A program made the position numbers and the translations under genes. Below the pieces are notes generated by a model, which was given only the letters and a program-made list of their open reading frames with translations, ran no database searches and was not told the origin of the DNA. A stretch of 22,053 nucleotides of DNA from Firmicutes bacterium UBA6132 (lineage in GTDB: Bacteria > Bacillota_A > Clostridia > Tissierellales > Sedimentibacteraceae): contig DIVM01000240.1 in assembly GCA_002435835.1 (NCBI GenBank), positions 1 through 22,053 of the forward strand, written 5' to 3'. Position 1 is the first letter of the stretch; the number at the start of each line of letters is the position of its first letter. Of this stretch, positions 1-8,363 are shown in pieces.

Positions 1-495
1 GGAGAAATTCAAGGAGGAACGGCTCCAAACATTATTTCCAATCAAGTTGAATTGGTAGGAATGATGAGAAACACAACAAAAGAAACCAGAATAAAAATGA
101 TACATAGATTACAAGAAATTTCACAAAAAACTGCAGAAACATTTAATGGAAAAGTGGACTTTACGTTAATAGAAGGTTATACATCAGTTTATAACGAAGA
201 AAACTTAACTGAAAAACTAAGGAGAAGTGTAAAAGAAAATTATAAATTATTAATGGATGATATTGGTTTGGTAGAAGATGATAGAGTAGATAAATATGTA
301 TTTGACTTTGACAAACCTTTTCTCGGTGCAGAAGATTTCGGGTTTTATTCACAGGAACGTCCATCTTGTTTCTTCCGAGTAGGTACAGGAAATGAAACAT
401 CGGTGCATACACCACAGTTTATGGTAGATGAGAAATATATAAAACTTTGTGTTAGGACAATGGCAATATCAGCATTAGAATATTTGAATGATTAA
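1..495 (+). CDS. M20-family amidohydrolase/peptidase, C-terminal part
   Basis: The reading frame is open from the first base, so this is the 3' end of a gene that starts upstream of the window; the internal Met at 52 is not a start. The opening residues GGTAPNII, followed by VELVGMMRN, are the conserved entry into the strand after the lid domain of M20D amidohydrolases (hippurate hydrolase / N-acyl-amino-acid hydrolase type). Near the end GAEDFGFY and HTPQF match the conserved C-terminal acidic motif and the metal-binding His of this family. These are cytoplasmic di-metal enzymes that remove acyl groups or cleave dipeptides. It is on the same strand as the peptide transporter that follows 109 bp later, so a role in processing imported peptides or acyl-amino acids is likely. 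Exact substrate cannot be told from this fragment. Confidence 0.88.
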   Translation, partial: GEIQGGTAPNIISNQVELVGMMRNTTKETRIKMIHRLQEISQKTAETFNGKVDFTLIEGYTSVYNEENLTEKLRRSVKENYKLLMDDIGLVEDDRVDKYVFDFDKPFLGAEDFGFYSQERPSCFFRVGTGNETSVHTPQFMVDEKYIKLCVRTMAISALEYLND

Positions 496-524
496 TAATG
501 AGAAGGTAAATAAGTTGATTTAAT

Positions 525-567
525 AGGAGGAAAAATAATATGAGATAATTTCTCATTTTATATATGT
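525..567 (+). promoter_or_regulatory. Strong RBS, two-codon ORF (ATG AGA TAA) inside a small hairpin
   Basis: AGGAGG at 525-530 is followed nine bases later by ATG at 540, then AGA and an immediate TAA at 546-548. The start codon begins a perfect 6-bp inverted repeat, ATGAGA (540-545) with TCTCAT (551-556), followed by a T-rich stretch. It could be a minimal regulatory leader ORF, a weak terminator for the M20 gene, or the leftover start of a deleted gene. The sequence facts are clear; the function is a guess. Confidence 0.35.
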
Positions 568-575
568 TTTTTAAA

Positions 576-581
576 TATAAT
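576..581 (+). promoter_or_regulatory. Possible -10 box for the peptide-transporter operon
   Basis: A perfect TATAAT lies 24 bases before the binding-protein start codon. No convincing -35 hexamer is found 16-18 bases upstream, so it could be an activator-dependent promoter or chance in AT-rich DNA. A start here would give a very short leader that still includes the AAAGGAG ribosome binding site. Confidence 0.25.
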
Positions 582-604
582 GTGAAAACAAAGGAGATAA
601 GAAC

Positions 605-2164
605 ATGAAAAGTAAAACATTAACTAAGATTTTGGCAGTAATATTAGCGTTATCGATGATGACACTAAGTGCCTGTTCATCTGGGGGCGCGAATACACAA
701 GACACAACAAAAAGTGAAGGTGTAAAAGAAACCACTACAATTAAGGGTGAACTGAAAGTTGCTTTAAATGGCGAACCATCTAATTTAGATCCACAAAATA
801 ATACAGAATTAAATGCATGGGCAGTACAAGAGGAAATCTATGATAAATTGATACAAAAAGATTCTGAAGGTAATTTTAAAGCAGATATTGCCACAAAATG
901 GGAAACGGTTGATGACACTACAACACGTTTTTATCTCAGAGACGATGTAAGTTTTAGCAATGGAGAAAAATTGACTGCAGAAGATGTAAAATTTACTTTG
1001 CAAAGAGCTACAACACAAAACGGAAGTAAATCATTTTTCAGTACAATAGATACGGAAGGAATTACAGTTGTCGACGATTATACAATTGATGTTAAAACAA
1101 CTGAACCATTTGCTCCTTTATTGGCTTACTTGTCTTCTGCAAGAGGTGCGATTCTTTGTAAGAGTGCTTTAGAATCAATGGGGAATGAAGCTTATGGAAG
1201 AAATCCAATAGGTTCTGGACCTTATGCATTGTCAGAATGGAGCAACGGCCAAAATATTATATTAGAAAAAAGAAGTGATTATTGGGGAGAAGCAGGGGTT
1301 TCTCAAACAATAACTTTTAAATTTATTACAGAAGCTTCAACAAGAGCTATAGAATTAGAAACAGGTGCAGTTGATGCAATTTATGCAGTTGCAGAAACTG
1401 ATGCTAAACGTATTGAAGAAAATAAGGATTTAGTATTACTTAGTGGGCCGTCTTATCAGATTGTATACTTTACATTCGATATGGATGATGCAATTGTTGG
1501 AAATTTGAAAGTAAGACAAGCAATGGCAAAAGCTATTGATATGCCAGCTGTTGTAGATGCTGTATATGGTAATTCTGCGGATGTAGCAGATGGCGTTATG
1601 TCTCCAAATGTGTTTGGTTACAAGTCAATTGGTGTTACCCAGTATGATCCTGAAGGCGCAAAAACATTACTTAAGGAAGCTGGTTATGGTGATGGCGTTA
1701 CCTTAAGTTTAAAATTAGATGATAACAGTTCTTACAAAGCAATTGCTGAAATTGTACAGAATATGTGGCAACAAATAGGTATTAATGTAGAAATTACAAT
1801 TTTAGATCACGCAACTTTTGAGTCTCAGAAAGCTGCAGGCGAAGTTCAGGTAGGTATAGGAAGTTCTAATGCAGCATCTGGTGATCCAGATCATATGTTT
1901 TCCGGTTGGTTAGTTGGTATTGGATATGAAGCAAGACCTTTTGATGATAAAATCCTTGAGTTCAAGTCAGCAGGTAAAGTGGAATTCGATGATGCAAAGA
2001 GAACTGAAATATATGGAGAATTACAACAGTATATTTATGATAATCTTTATATGGCACCAATTGCGTTTTCAAAAGTAGTGTATGGTGTATCTTCGAAAGT
2101 AGAAAATTTCGATTGTAATCCAGGTCGTACACCAGATCTTGCAAAAGTAACAGTGTACGAATAA
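605..2164 (+). CDS. Peptide ABC transporter substrate-binding lipoprotein (SBP family 5)
   Basis: This 519-residue extracytoplasmic protein captures peptides for the transporter encoded behind it. The N-terminus has a positively charged start, a hydrophobic stretch and the lipobox LSAC with Cys24 as the lipidation site, followed by a Ser/Gly/Thr-rich linker. The mature part begins with the family-5 signature (LKVALNGEPSNLDPQNN, LYDxL-like YDKLIQKD) and contains YWGEAG and VRQAMAKAIDMPAVVDAVYG, typical of OppA/DppA/NikA/GsiB-like proteins. Length is normal. The ATG follows a good AAAGGAG site. The natural ligand is uncertain: family 5 covers di- and oligopeptides, glutathione, nickel complexes and others. 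Downstream peptidases and a gamma-glutamyl hydrolase favour a peptide ligand. A strong intercistronic hairpin separates it from the permease. Confidence 0.93.
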   Translation: MKSKTLTKILAVILALSMMTLSACSSGGANTQDTTKSEGVKETTTIKGELKVALNGEPSNLDPQNNTELNAWAVQEEIYDKLIQKDSEGNFKADIATKWETVDDTTTRFYLRDDVSFSNGEKLTAEDVKFTLQRATTQNGSKSFFSTIDTEGITVVDDYTIDVKTTEPFAPLLAYLSSARGAILCKSALESMGNEAYGRNPIGSGPYALSEWSNGQNIILEKRSDYWGEAGVSQTITFKFITEASTRAIELETGAVDAIYAVAETDAKRIEENKDLVLLSGPSYQIVYFTFDMDDAIVGNLKVRQAMAKAIDMPAVVDAVYGNSADVADGVMSPNVFGYKSIGVTQYDPEGAKTLLKEAGYGDGVTLSLKLDDNSSYKAIAEIVQNMWQQIGINVEITILDHATFESQKAAGEVQVGIGSSNAASGDPDHMFSGWLVGIGYEARPFDDKILEFKSAGKVEFDDAKRTEIYGELQQYIYDNLYMAPIAFSKVVYGVSSKVENFDCNPGRTPDLAKVTVYE

Positions 2165-2171
2165 ATAGCTG

Positions 2172-2209
2172 AGAATGCTTCCGTTAATAATCATTGATGG
2201 AAGCATTCT
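2172..2209 (+). promoter_or_regulatory. Intercistronic stem-loop after the binding-protein gene
   Basis: A 17-bp stem (two G-U pairs) with a 4-base AATC loop: the arms are 2172-2188 and 2193-2209, of which the outer 11 bp (AGAATGCTTCC / GGAAGCATTCT) are perfect. No T-run follows, so it is not a full intrinsic terminator. Such hairpins commonly stabilise the upstream binding-protein mRNA and lower permease expression; that role is inferred from position. Confidence 0.7.
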
Positions 2210-2232
2210 ATATAAATGCGGAGGAATAATTA

Positions 2233-3195
2233 ATGATAAAATATGTATTCAAAAGACTTCTTATGATGATACCAGTTTTATTAGGTGTGTCATTATTAAT
2301 ATTCACGATGCTATATTTTACCCCAGGAGATCCAGCTAAACAATTGTTAGGAGAGCAGGCATCTGCAGAAGAAATCGAACAACTTCGTGAAGAAATGGGG
2401 CTTAATGATCCATACATAGTGCAATATGCAACTTATATGAAAAATCTTATTATTAATCATGATATGGGTTTATCATATACAACCAGGCAACCAGTTATTA
2501 ATGAACTCTTGGACCGCTTTCCTACAACGCTATTATTGGCGGCTCTGAGCATGTTACTGGCAACTTTTATTGGTGTTATAACGGGGATTATAGCAGCAAC
2601 AAGACAATATTCAATATTTGATTATTTTGCAACAATGTTATCTATGTTAGGTGTTTCAATGCCAAATTTTTGGCAGGGGTTAATGCTTATTCTGCTTTTT
2701 TCTGTTCACTTTAGATGGTTCCCGTCTTCAGGATTCTCTGGGCCGATGTATTGGGTGTTACCTGTTTTTACTATAGGGACCAGTGCTGCTTCTTCAATTA
2801 TGCGTATGACTCGTTCCAGTGTATTAGAAGTTATTAGAGCTGATTATATACGAACGGCAAGGTCTAAAGGTATATCTGAAAAAGTTGTAATTTTTAAACA
2901 TGTATTAAAAAATTCATTGATTACTGTAATTACAGTTATTGGACTTTCATTTGGCAGTATGTTAGGAGGTGCAGTTCTAACAGAGTCAATTTTTGGTATT
3001 CCGGGATTGGGCAATTTAATGTTAGATGCAATTAAAGCTAGAAATTATCCTATAGTACAAGGTGGTGTATTATTTATAGCTGTGGTATTTGGATTTGTTA
3101 ATCTTGGCGTGGATTTATTGTATGCATTTGTAGATCCAAGAATTAAATCTCAATATAGAGGGGCTAATAAGAAAAAGAGGGAGGCAATTCAATGA
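2233..3195 (+). CDS. Peptide ABC transporter permease, DppB/OppB type
   Basis: This 320-residue integral membrane protein is the first half of the transmembrane channel. It starts with the typical MIKYVFKRLLMMIPVLLGVSLLIF first helix, then FTPGDPA, and has about six hydrophobic segments. The EAA cytoplasmic loop that docks with the ATPases is visible as RADYIRTARSKGISEKVVIFKHVLKNS, and the C-terminus YAFVDPRIK is the family ending. The ATG lies six bases after GGAGG. Its stop overlaps the start of the next permease (ATGA), so the two are translationally coupled. Length and motifs are normal for the family. Confidence 0.94.
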   Translation: MIKYVFKRLLMMIPVLLGVSLLIFTMLYFTPGDPAKQLLGEQASAEEIEQLREEMGLNDPYIVQYATYMKNLIINHDMGLSYTTRQPVINELLDRFPTTLLLAALSMLLATFIGVITGIIAATRQYSIFDYFATMLSMLGVSMPNFWQGLMLILLFSVHFRWFPSSGFSGPMYWVLPVFTIGTSAASSIMRMTRSSVLEVIRADYIRTARSKGISEKVVIFKHVLKNSLITVITVIGLSFGSMLGGAVLTESIFGIPGLGNLMLDAIKARNYPIVQGGVLFIAVVFGFVNLGVDLLYAFVDPRIKSQYRGANKKKREAIQ

Positions 3196-4082
3196 TGCTA
3201 AATCAAAAAAAAATGAAGTTAGATATATCATGTGGAAAAAAGAACAGTCAATTACATGATGTATGGGTACGATTGAGAAGAAATAAGTCATCTATGGTAG
3301 GTTTTGCTATTATTTCTCTTTTGGTTATTTGTGCGGTTTTTGCGGATCAAATTGCACCTTATGGATATGACGACCAGGTCCTCACCAGACGCTTGCTTGC
3401 ACCTTGTAAGGAATTTATTTTAGGTACTGATAATTTAGGTCGTGATATATTCAGTAGAATTATATATGGCGGGCGTATTTCTTTACAAGTAGGTGCCTTA
3501 GCAGTAACTTTTGCAGCAACAATAGGTGTTGTTTTAGGAGCAATCGCAGGCTATTATGGAAAGAAAGTTGATAATGTAATTATGCGTATAATCGATATTG
3601 TCTTGGCAATACCAAGTACATTATTGGCCATTTCTATTGCGGCTACATTAGGTAGTGGTATGAGAAATGTAATGATTGCTATTGGTATTGGGGCAATTCC
3701 CTCATATGCCAGAATTGTAAGAGCATCTGTGTTATCTCTTCGTGAGCAAGAATTTGTAGAAGCAGCAAGATCTATCGGTGCCAGTGATTTTAGAATTGTA
3801 TTTTTTCATATTTTACCTAACTGTATAGCGCCAATTATTGTACAAGCTACGACAGGTGTGGCATCAGCTATTTTATCTACAGCGGCATTGAGTTTTGTGG
3901 GACTAGGAGTTCAACCGCCCATACCTGAATGGGGATCAATGTTGTCTTCAGGAAGAGATTATATTAGAGATTATTGGTGGATTGTAACATTCCCGGGTGT
4001 GGCTATTATGATAACAATATTTTCAATTAATTTATTTGGTGATGGATTAAGAGACGCTTTAGATCCAAAACTGAAAAATTAG
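3192..4082 (+). CDS. Peptide ABC transporter permease, DppC/OppC type
   Basis: This 296-residue membrane protein is the second channel subunit. An N-terminal cytoplasmic tail leads to the conserved RLRRNKSSMVGFAII first helix, then the LLAPCKEFILGTDNLGRDIFSRIIYGGRISLQVG segment characteristic of DppC. The EAA loop is EFVEAARSIGASDFRIVFFHILPN, followed by LSFVGLGVQPPIPEWGSML. It starts inside the previous stop codon region (4-bp overlap); a second ATG directly follows the first, so the start may be 3192 or 3195. The ATPase gene begins 14 bases after its stop. Confidence 0.94.
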   Translation: MMLNQKKMKLDISCGKKNSQLHDVWVRLRRNKSSMVGFAIISLLVICAVFADQIAPYGYDDQVLTRRLLAPCKEFILGTDNLGRDIFSRIIYGGRISLQVGALAVTFAATIGVVLGAIAGYYGKKVDNVIMRIIDIVLAIPSTLLAISIAATLGSGMRNVMIAIGIGAIPSYARIVRASVLSLREQEFVEAARSIGASDFRIVFFHILPNCIAPIIVQATTGVASAILSTAALSFVGLGVQPPIPEWGSMLSSGRDYIRDYWWIVTFPGVAIMITIFSINLFGDGLRDALDPKLKN

Positions 4083-4096
4083 GGAGGGATAATACA

Positions 4097-5062
4097 TTGG
4101 AAGAAAATTTAATAGAAGTCAAAGATTTAACCATCCATTACATTGTACAAGGCTGTCATGCTGAGGCTGTAAATGGTATTAGTTTTTCGTTGAAAAAGGG
4201 TGAAACTCTAGGATTAGTAGGAGAAACTGGTGCAGGAAAAACCACAACAGCTTTAAGTATGATGGGATTAATCCCGAATCCTCCAGGTAAAGTTATTAAA
4301 GGAGAAATTATTTTTGAAAATAAGGATCTATTAAAAATATCAGAAAGAGAAATGAAAGCGATAAGAGGTCGTAAAATCTCCATGATTTTTCAAGATCCAA
4401 TGACTTCATTGAATCCGTTGGAAACAATTGGCGAACAAATTGCTGAAGTGGTTCGTACACATAATAAAGTTACTAAAGTACAGGCTGCTATAAAGGCAGA
4501 AGAAATGTTGAATTTCGTAGGCATACAAAGTAACAGATATAATGATTATCCACACCAATTTTCTGGTGGTATGAAACAAAGGGCTTTAATAGCCATCGCG
4601 CTTGCTTGTAATCCTGCTTTATTGATTGCTGATGAACCAACTACAGCATTGGATGTGACCATACAGGCACAGGTACTGGAACTTATGCGTAATTTAAAAA
4701 AGGATTTTAATACATCGATGTTGCTGATTACACACGATTTGGGTGTCGTTGCTGAAACGTGTGATAAAGTGGCTGTTATGTATGCAGGTGAGATTATTGA
4801 ATCTGGAACTTTGGATCAGATTTTTAATCATACAAAGCATCCTTACACACAAGGTTTGTTTGAATCCATTCCAAGTATGGATGAAGATGTACACAGATTA
4901 AAACCAATAGGTGGTCTAATGCCGGATCCTATGAACTTACCTGAAGGATGTAAATTTGGTCCGCGATGTCCTTATAAAACTAAAGAATGCGAAAAAAATG
5001 CTATTGATATTTATGAAGTTGAAGAGAATCATATGGTAAAATGCATTAAATTTAAAAGATAA
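4097..5062 (+). CDS. Peptide ABC transporter ATP-binding protein, DppD/OppD type
   Basis: This is the first of two cytoplasmic ATPases that power uptake. It begins with TTG, seven bases after AGGGAGG; no nearby ATG gives a better fit. Walker A is GETGAGKTT (residues 42-50), the signature FSGGMKQ (155-161), Walker B LLIADEP (175-181), with the D-loop SALD equivalent TALD and the switch His in ITHDLG. The C-terminus has the peptide-transporter extension with CKFGPRCPYKTKEC, a cysteine cluster that binds an Fe-S cluster in some relatives. At 321 residues it has the normal length. It works with the next gene as a heterodimer. Confidence 0.94.
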   Translation: MEENLIEVKDLTIHYIVQGCHAEAVNGISFSLKKGETLGLVGETGAGKTTTALSMMGLIPNPPGKVIKGEIIFENKDLLKISEREMKAIRGRKISMIFQDPMTSLNPLETIGEQIAEVVRTHNKVTKVQAAIKAEEMLNFVGIQSNRYNDYPHQFSGGMKQRALIAIALACNPALLIADEPTTALDVTIQAQVLELMRNLKKDFNTSMLLITHDLGVVAETCDKVAVMYAGEIIESGTLDQIFNHTKHPYTQGLFESIPSMDEDVHRLKPIGGLMPDPMNLPEGCKFGPRCPYKTKECEKNAIDIYEVEENHMVKCIKFKR

Positions 5063-5073
5063 GGGAGGACGAT

Positions 5074-6039
5074 ATGAATACTTTACTGGAAGTTAAAAAT
5101 TTGAAAAAATATTTTAAAACGCCTCATGGAATGCTTCATGCGGTTGATAATGTCTCTTTTAAATTAGAAAAGGGAAGTATACTTGGCGTTGTAGGAGAGT
5201 CTGGATGCGGAAAATCTACGTTGGGAAGAACGATTTTACATTTGTTAGATTCAACCGATGGACAAATTTTATTTGAAGGGAAGGATGTAACAAATTATTC
5301 TGGAAATAAATTAAAAGAATTAAGAAAAAATATGCAAATTATTTTCCAAGATCCTTTTTCTTCTTTGAATCCAAGAATGAATATTGCTGAAATCATAGAA
5401 GAACCTTTGAAAATATATAAAGTTGGTAATGATGAAGAAAGAAAATCAAATGTTAAAAAACTTATGGAGACAGTTGGTTTGGCAGAACGATTTGCAAATT
5501 GCTATCCACATGAACTTGATGGTGGTAGACGCCAACGTGTGGGTATTGCTAGAGCATTGGCATTAAATCCTAAATTTATAGTATGTGATGAACCGGTATC
5601 TGCGTTGGATGTGTCTATACAAGCTCAGATCATAAATTTAATGCAAGAGTTGCAAACTGAAAGAGAACTCACTTATATGTTTATTACACATGATTTATCA
5701 GTTGTTAAACATATTTCAAATAAAATAATGGTTATGTATTTGGGACAAATGATAGAATATGCTGACACAAAGGAATTATTTAAAAAGCAATATCATCCAT
5801 ATACGAAGGCTTTGCTTTCAGCGGTACCTATACCCAAAGTACCAGTCAAAAGTGATCGAATTATTTTGCAAGGAGAAGTCTCATCTCCTATTGATCCTGT
5901 ACCTAGCTGCCGCTTTGCAAAACGATGTAGGTATGCACAGGAAACTTGCTTTGATTGTAATCCTGAACTTAAAGAAGTTGAGCCAGGACATTTTGTATCT
6001 TGTCATTTTGCAGATAAGGAAATTTGTATGGAAAAATAA
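5074..6039 (+). CDS. Peptide ABC transporter ATP-binding protein, DppF/OppF type
   Basis: The second transporter ATPase, 321 residues, starts at an ATG after AGGGAGG. Walker A is GESGCGKS (41-48), the Q-loop lies in IIFQDPFSSLNP, Walker B is FIVCDEP (168-174) followed by VSALD, and the switch His is in FITHDLS. The ABC signature reads LDGGR (148-152) instead of the usual LSGGQ; I recall the same variant in other clostridial DppF-like proteins, so it is probably a subfamily trait and not a defect. The C-terminal extension has CRFAKRCRYAQETC. The stop is followed after 11 bases by the TSCPD gene, so the operon continues. Confidence 0.93.
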   Translation: MNTLLEVKNLKKYFKTPHGMLHAVDNVSFKLEKGSILGVVGESGCGKSTLGRTILHLLDSTDGQILFEGKDVTNYSGNKLKELRKNMQIIFQDPFSSLNPRMNIAEIIEEPLKIYKVGNDEERKSNVKKLMETVGLAERFANCYPHELDGGRRQRVGIARALALNPKFIVCDEPVSALDVSIQAQIINLMQELQTERELTYMFITHDLSVVKHISNKIMVMYLGQMIEYADTKELFKKQYHPYTKALLSAVPIPKVPVKSDRIILQGEVSSPIDPVPSCRFAKRCRYAQETCFDCNPELKEVEPGHFVSCHFADKEICMEK

Positions 6040-6050
6040 AGGAAGAGAAT

Positions 6051-6314
6051 ATGAATAGAAAAATATCTTATATACCAACAGGTGTATGCACAAAAAAATT
6101 TGAAATTGAAATTGAAAATGGAACTATCAAAAGCCTCCAGTCAGAAGGGGGATGTAATGGAAATATAAAAGGTATAGGGTTTTTACTCCAAGGGATGAAA
6201 GTGGAAGAAGCTATAAAACGAATGGAAGGAATTACATGTAAGACTAAAGATACTTCGTGTCCAGACCAAATTGCAAAGGCACTTAAAAATATGATTGAAG
6301 GAGACGGACAATGA
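6051..6314 (+). CDS. Small TSCPD-domain protein (TIGR03905-like, four cysteines)
   Basis: An 87-residue protein with conserved cysteines at 13, 35, 63 and 70, the last inside the TSCPD motif. This matches a family of short uncharacterised proteins sharing a fold with the C-terminal TSCPD domain of class II ribonucleotide reductases, where the cysteines are thought to bind metal or act in redox. The reading frame is open from an earlier ATG at 6024, but that lies inside dppF and lacks an RBS; the ATG at 6051 follows GGAAG and starts with MNRKISYIPTGVC, as expected for the family. The stop overlaps the next start (ATGA). The function is unknown. Its place between a transporter and thiol-related enzymes hints at a metal, thiol or sulfide role, which is only inference. 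Confidence 0.85.
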   Translation: MNRKISYIPTGVCTKKFEIEIENGTIKSLQSEGGCNGNIKGIGFLLQGMKVEEAIKRMEGITCKTKDTSCPDQIAKALKNMIEGDGQ

Positions 6315-7057
6315 AACCTTTGATTGGAGTAACTTGTAAGTATAGTTATGATGGTACATTTGCAGTTGAGCATAATATGGGTATAGTAGGTCAGCAATGG
6401 CACTATCTTCCTCATGATTATATACATGCAATAGAAATGGCAGGTGGAATTCCTGTAATTCTTCCAATATATGATGATATTCAGAATACCATTGAATTGT
6501 GTTCGAGTTTGGATGGTGTTGTTTTTACCGGTGGAAATGATGTCAATCCTGTATTATATGGGGAATTTCCCATAGGTAATATTGGGATAATTACGCCAGG
6601 TCGTGATTTACAGGAGATAGAACTCGTAAATTATATTATGAGTGAAACAGAAAAACCATTATTAGGCATCTGTCGTGGGGCACAGATATTAAATGTTGCG
6701 CTTGGTGGTACACTTTGTCAGGATTTAGTTGAAAAAAATTTCAATAATCATTCAATTGTAAAGGTACCTGGAATTTATGCGTCCCATGAAATTATAATTG
6801 AAGAAAAGTCTAAATTATTTAATATTATGCAAAATAAAAAATCCATAGTAAATTCATTTCACCACCAAGCTGTTGATAAATTAGGTGCTGGTTTAGTAGT
6901 TACAGCAAGAGCTTCAGATGGAATTATAGAAGCTATGGAGTATCTTGAGCGTGATGCCTATACTCTGGGGGTTCAGTGGCATCCGGAATGTATGGTGGAT
7001 AGGTATAAAGACCACTTAAATATTTTTAAATCATTTATAGATAGTATTGAAAAGTAA
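6311..7057 (+). CDS. Gamma-glutamyl-gamma-aminobutyrate hydrolase family protein (peptidase C26)
   Basis: A 248-residue class-I glutamine amidotransferase-like hydrolase. The nucleophile elbow is GICRGAQ with Cys121; the partner residues are His224 and Glu226 in GVQWHPE. GVVFTGGNDVNPVLYGE and LNVALGGTLCQDL are typical of the PuuD / peptidase C26 family, which cleaves gamma-glutamyl amide bonds such as gamma-Glu-GABA; other members act on gamma-glutamyl peptides. It has no synthetase partner domain, so it acts alone in the cytoplasm. It overlaps the TSCPD gene by four bases and is followed 19 bases later by the cysteine desulfidase. In this setting a gamma-glutamyl peptide substrate is plausible. 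Although GABA genes lie 4 kb downstream, a terminator separates them, so a gamma-Glu-GABA role is less likely but possible. Confidence 0.88.
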   Translation: MKPLIGVTCKYSYDGTFAVEHNMGIVGQQWHYLPHDYIHAIEMAGGIPVILPIYDDIQNTIELCSSLDGVVFTGGNDVNPVLYGEFPIGNIGIITPGRDLQEIELVNYIMSETEKPLLGICRGAQILNVALGGTLCQDLVEKNFNNHSIVKVPGIYASHEIIIEEKSKLFNIMQNKKSIVNSFHHQAVDKLGAGLVVTARASDGIIEAMEYLERDAYTLGVQWHPECMVDRYKDHLNIFKSFIDSIEK

Positions 7058-7076
7058 AAATATTAGGGGAAATGTT

Positions 7077-8363
7077 ATGGATAAAACAGATAAAAAATAT
7101 CAACAATTTGTAGAGATTTTAAAAGATGAGCTGGTTCCAGCGATGGGCTGTACAGAACCCATATCTATTGCTTACGCCGCAGCTAAAGGTAGAGAGGTTT
7201 TGGGGGAAATACCCAAAAAAGTTGTTATTGACGTAAGTGGAAACATTATTAAAAATGTAAAAAGTGTTATTGTTCCAAATACAGGTGGATTAAAAGGAAT
7301 TTCGGCAGCAGCTGCTGCTGGGATTATAGCTGGTAATTCAGAGCTGAAATTAGAAGTAATATCAAAGGTGAGTGAACAAGAAATAATACATATAAAAGAA
7401 TTTTTGAATACTTGTGAATTTTCAGTTAATTTTAGTGATTCGAGCAATATTTTCGATATTTTTATTACACTTTATGGTGAAACATCATTTGTAAAGATTA
7501 GAATTGTAAAATATCACACAAATTTAGTTTATTTAGAAAAAGATGGCCTGGTAATCATTGATTTGTCCAATGATGAAACACCAGAAAGTGAGCATTCACA
7601 AGTAGACAAGCAATTGATAGATGTTGAATCAATTTTAGACTTTGCTGATTCTGTTGATTTAGATGATATTCGTCAAATTATTGGAAGACAGATTGAGTAT
7701 AATATGGCTATTGCTAAAGAAGGATTGAAAAATGATTATGGTGCAAACATTGGTAGTGTAATTTTAAAATCCTATGATGGTAATGATATCAAAATTAAAG
7801 CAAAAGCTTATGCAGCAGCAGGTTCAGATGCAAGAATGAGTGGATGTGAATTACCGGTTGTAATTGTTTCAGGAAGTGGCAATCAAGGAATGACAACATC
7901 CATTCCGGTAATTGTTTATGCACAAGAGTTACAGGTAAGTGAAGAACAATTATATAGGGCATTGATTGTTGCAAATTTGATTACAATTCATCAGAAAACA
8001 TTTATAGGAAGATTATCAGCGTTTTGCGGAGCAGTAAGTGCTGGATGTGGTGCGGCTGCAGGTATAGTATACATGCAAGGCGGCGATTATAGAGCAGTAG
8101 CGCATACAATCGTTAATGGTATTGCAATTGCATCAGGTATTGTTTGTGATGGCGCAAAGGCTTCTTGTGCTGCTAAAATTGCCACAGCGGTGGATGCAGG
8201 TCTTTTAGGTTTATGTATGTATAAAGAAAATCAGCAATTTAGGGGTGGGGACGGATTAATTATTAAAGGTGTAGAAAATACTATCGCTAACATTGGCAGA
8301 CTTGGAAGAGAAGGCATGAAAGAAACCGATAAAGAAATAATGCGTATGATGGTAAATATATGA
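7077..8363 (+). CDS. L-cysteine desulfidase family protein (CyuA/YhaM, UPF0597)
   Basis: A 428-residue protein of the UPF0597 family, related to the L-serine dehydratase alpha domain. Known members are oxygen-sensitive [4Fe-4S] enzymes converting L-cysteine to pyruvate, ammonia and sulfide. Visible motifs are VPAMGCTEP (Cys25), the VPNTGG loop, SGCELP, GSGNQG, and two C-terminal cysteine segments, CGAVSAGCGAAAG and CDGAKASCAAK, which supply the cluster ligands. The frame runs back to a TTG at 7047 inside the preceding gene, but ATG 7077 follows TTAGGGGAAA and gives the family N-terminus. It shares an ATGA overlap with the S9 peptidase. Some UPF0597 members may act on serine or other beta-substituted amino acids, so cysteine is likely but unproven. 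Confidence 0.85.
   Translation: MDKTDKKYQQFVEILKDELVPAMGCTEPISIAYAAAKGREVLGEIPKKVVIDVSGNIIKNVKSVIVPNTGGLKGISAAAAAGIIAGNSELKLEVISKVSEQEIIHIKEFLNTCEFSVNFSDSSNIFDIFITLYGETSFVKIRIVKYHTNLVYLEKDGLVIIDLSNDETPESEHSQVDKQLIDVESILDFADSVDLDDIRQIIGRQIEYNMAIAKEGLKNDYGANIGSVILKSYDGNDIKIKAKAYAAAGSDARMSGCELPVVIVSGSGNQGMTTSIPVIVYAQELQVSEEQLYRALIVANLITIHQKTFIGRLSAFCGAVSAGCGAAAGIVYMQGGDYRAVAHTIVNGIAIASGIVCDGAKASCAAKIATAVDAGLLGLCMYKENQQFRGGDGLIIKGVENTIANIGRLGREGMKETDKEIMRMMVNI

Noticed and set aside
5759..6058. Overlapping 99-residue + strand ORF in the end of the DppF gene
   Set aside because: It lies in another frame of a clearly coding gene and has no family features; a shadow ORF.
6068..6467. Minus-strand ORFs of 94 and 119 residues opposite the TSCPD and C26 genes
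   Set aside because: Both are antisense to well-supported genes, have no RBS and show low-complexity translations; considered shadows.
7047..7076. TTG start for the cysteine desulfidase inside the preceding gene
   Set aside because: No RBS at proper distance; the ATG at 7077 has one and yields the normal N-terminus.
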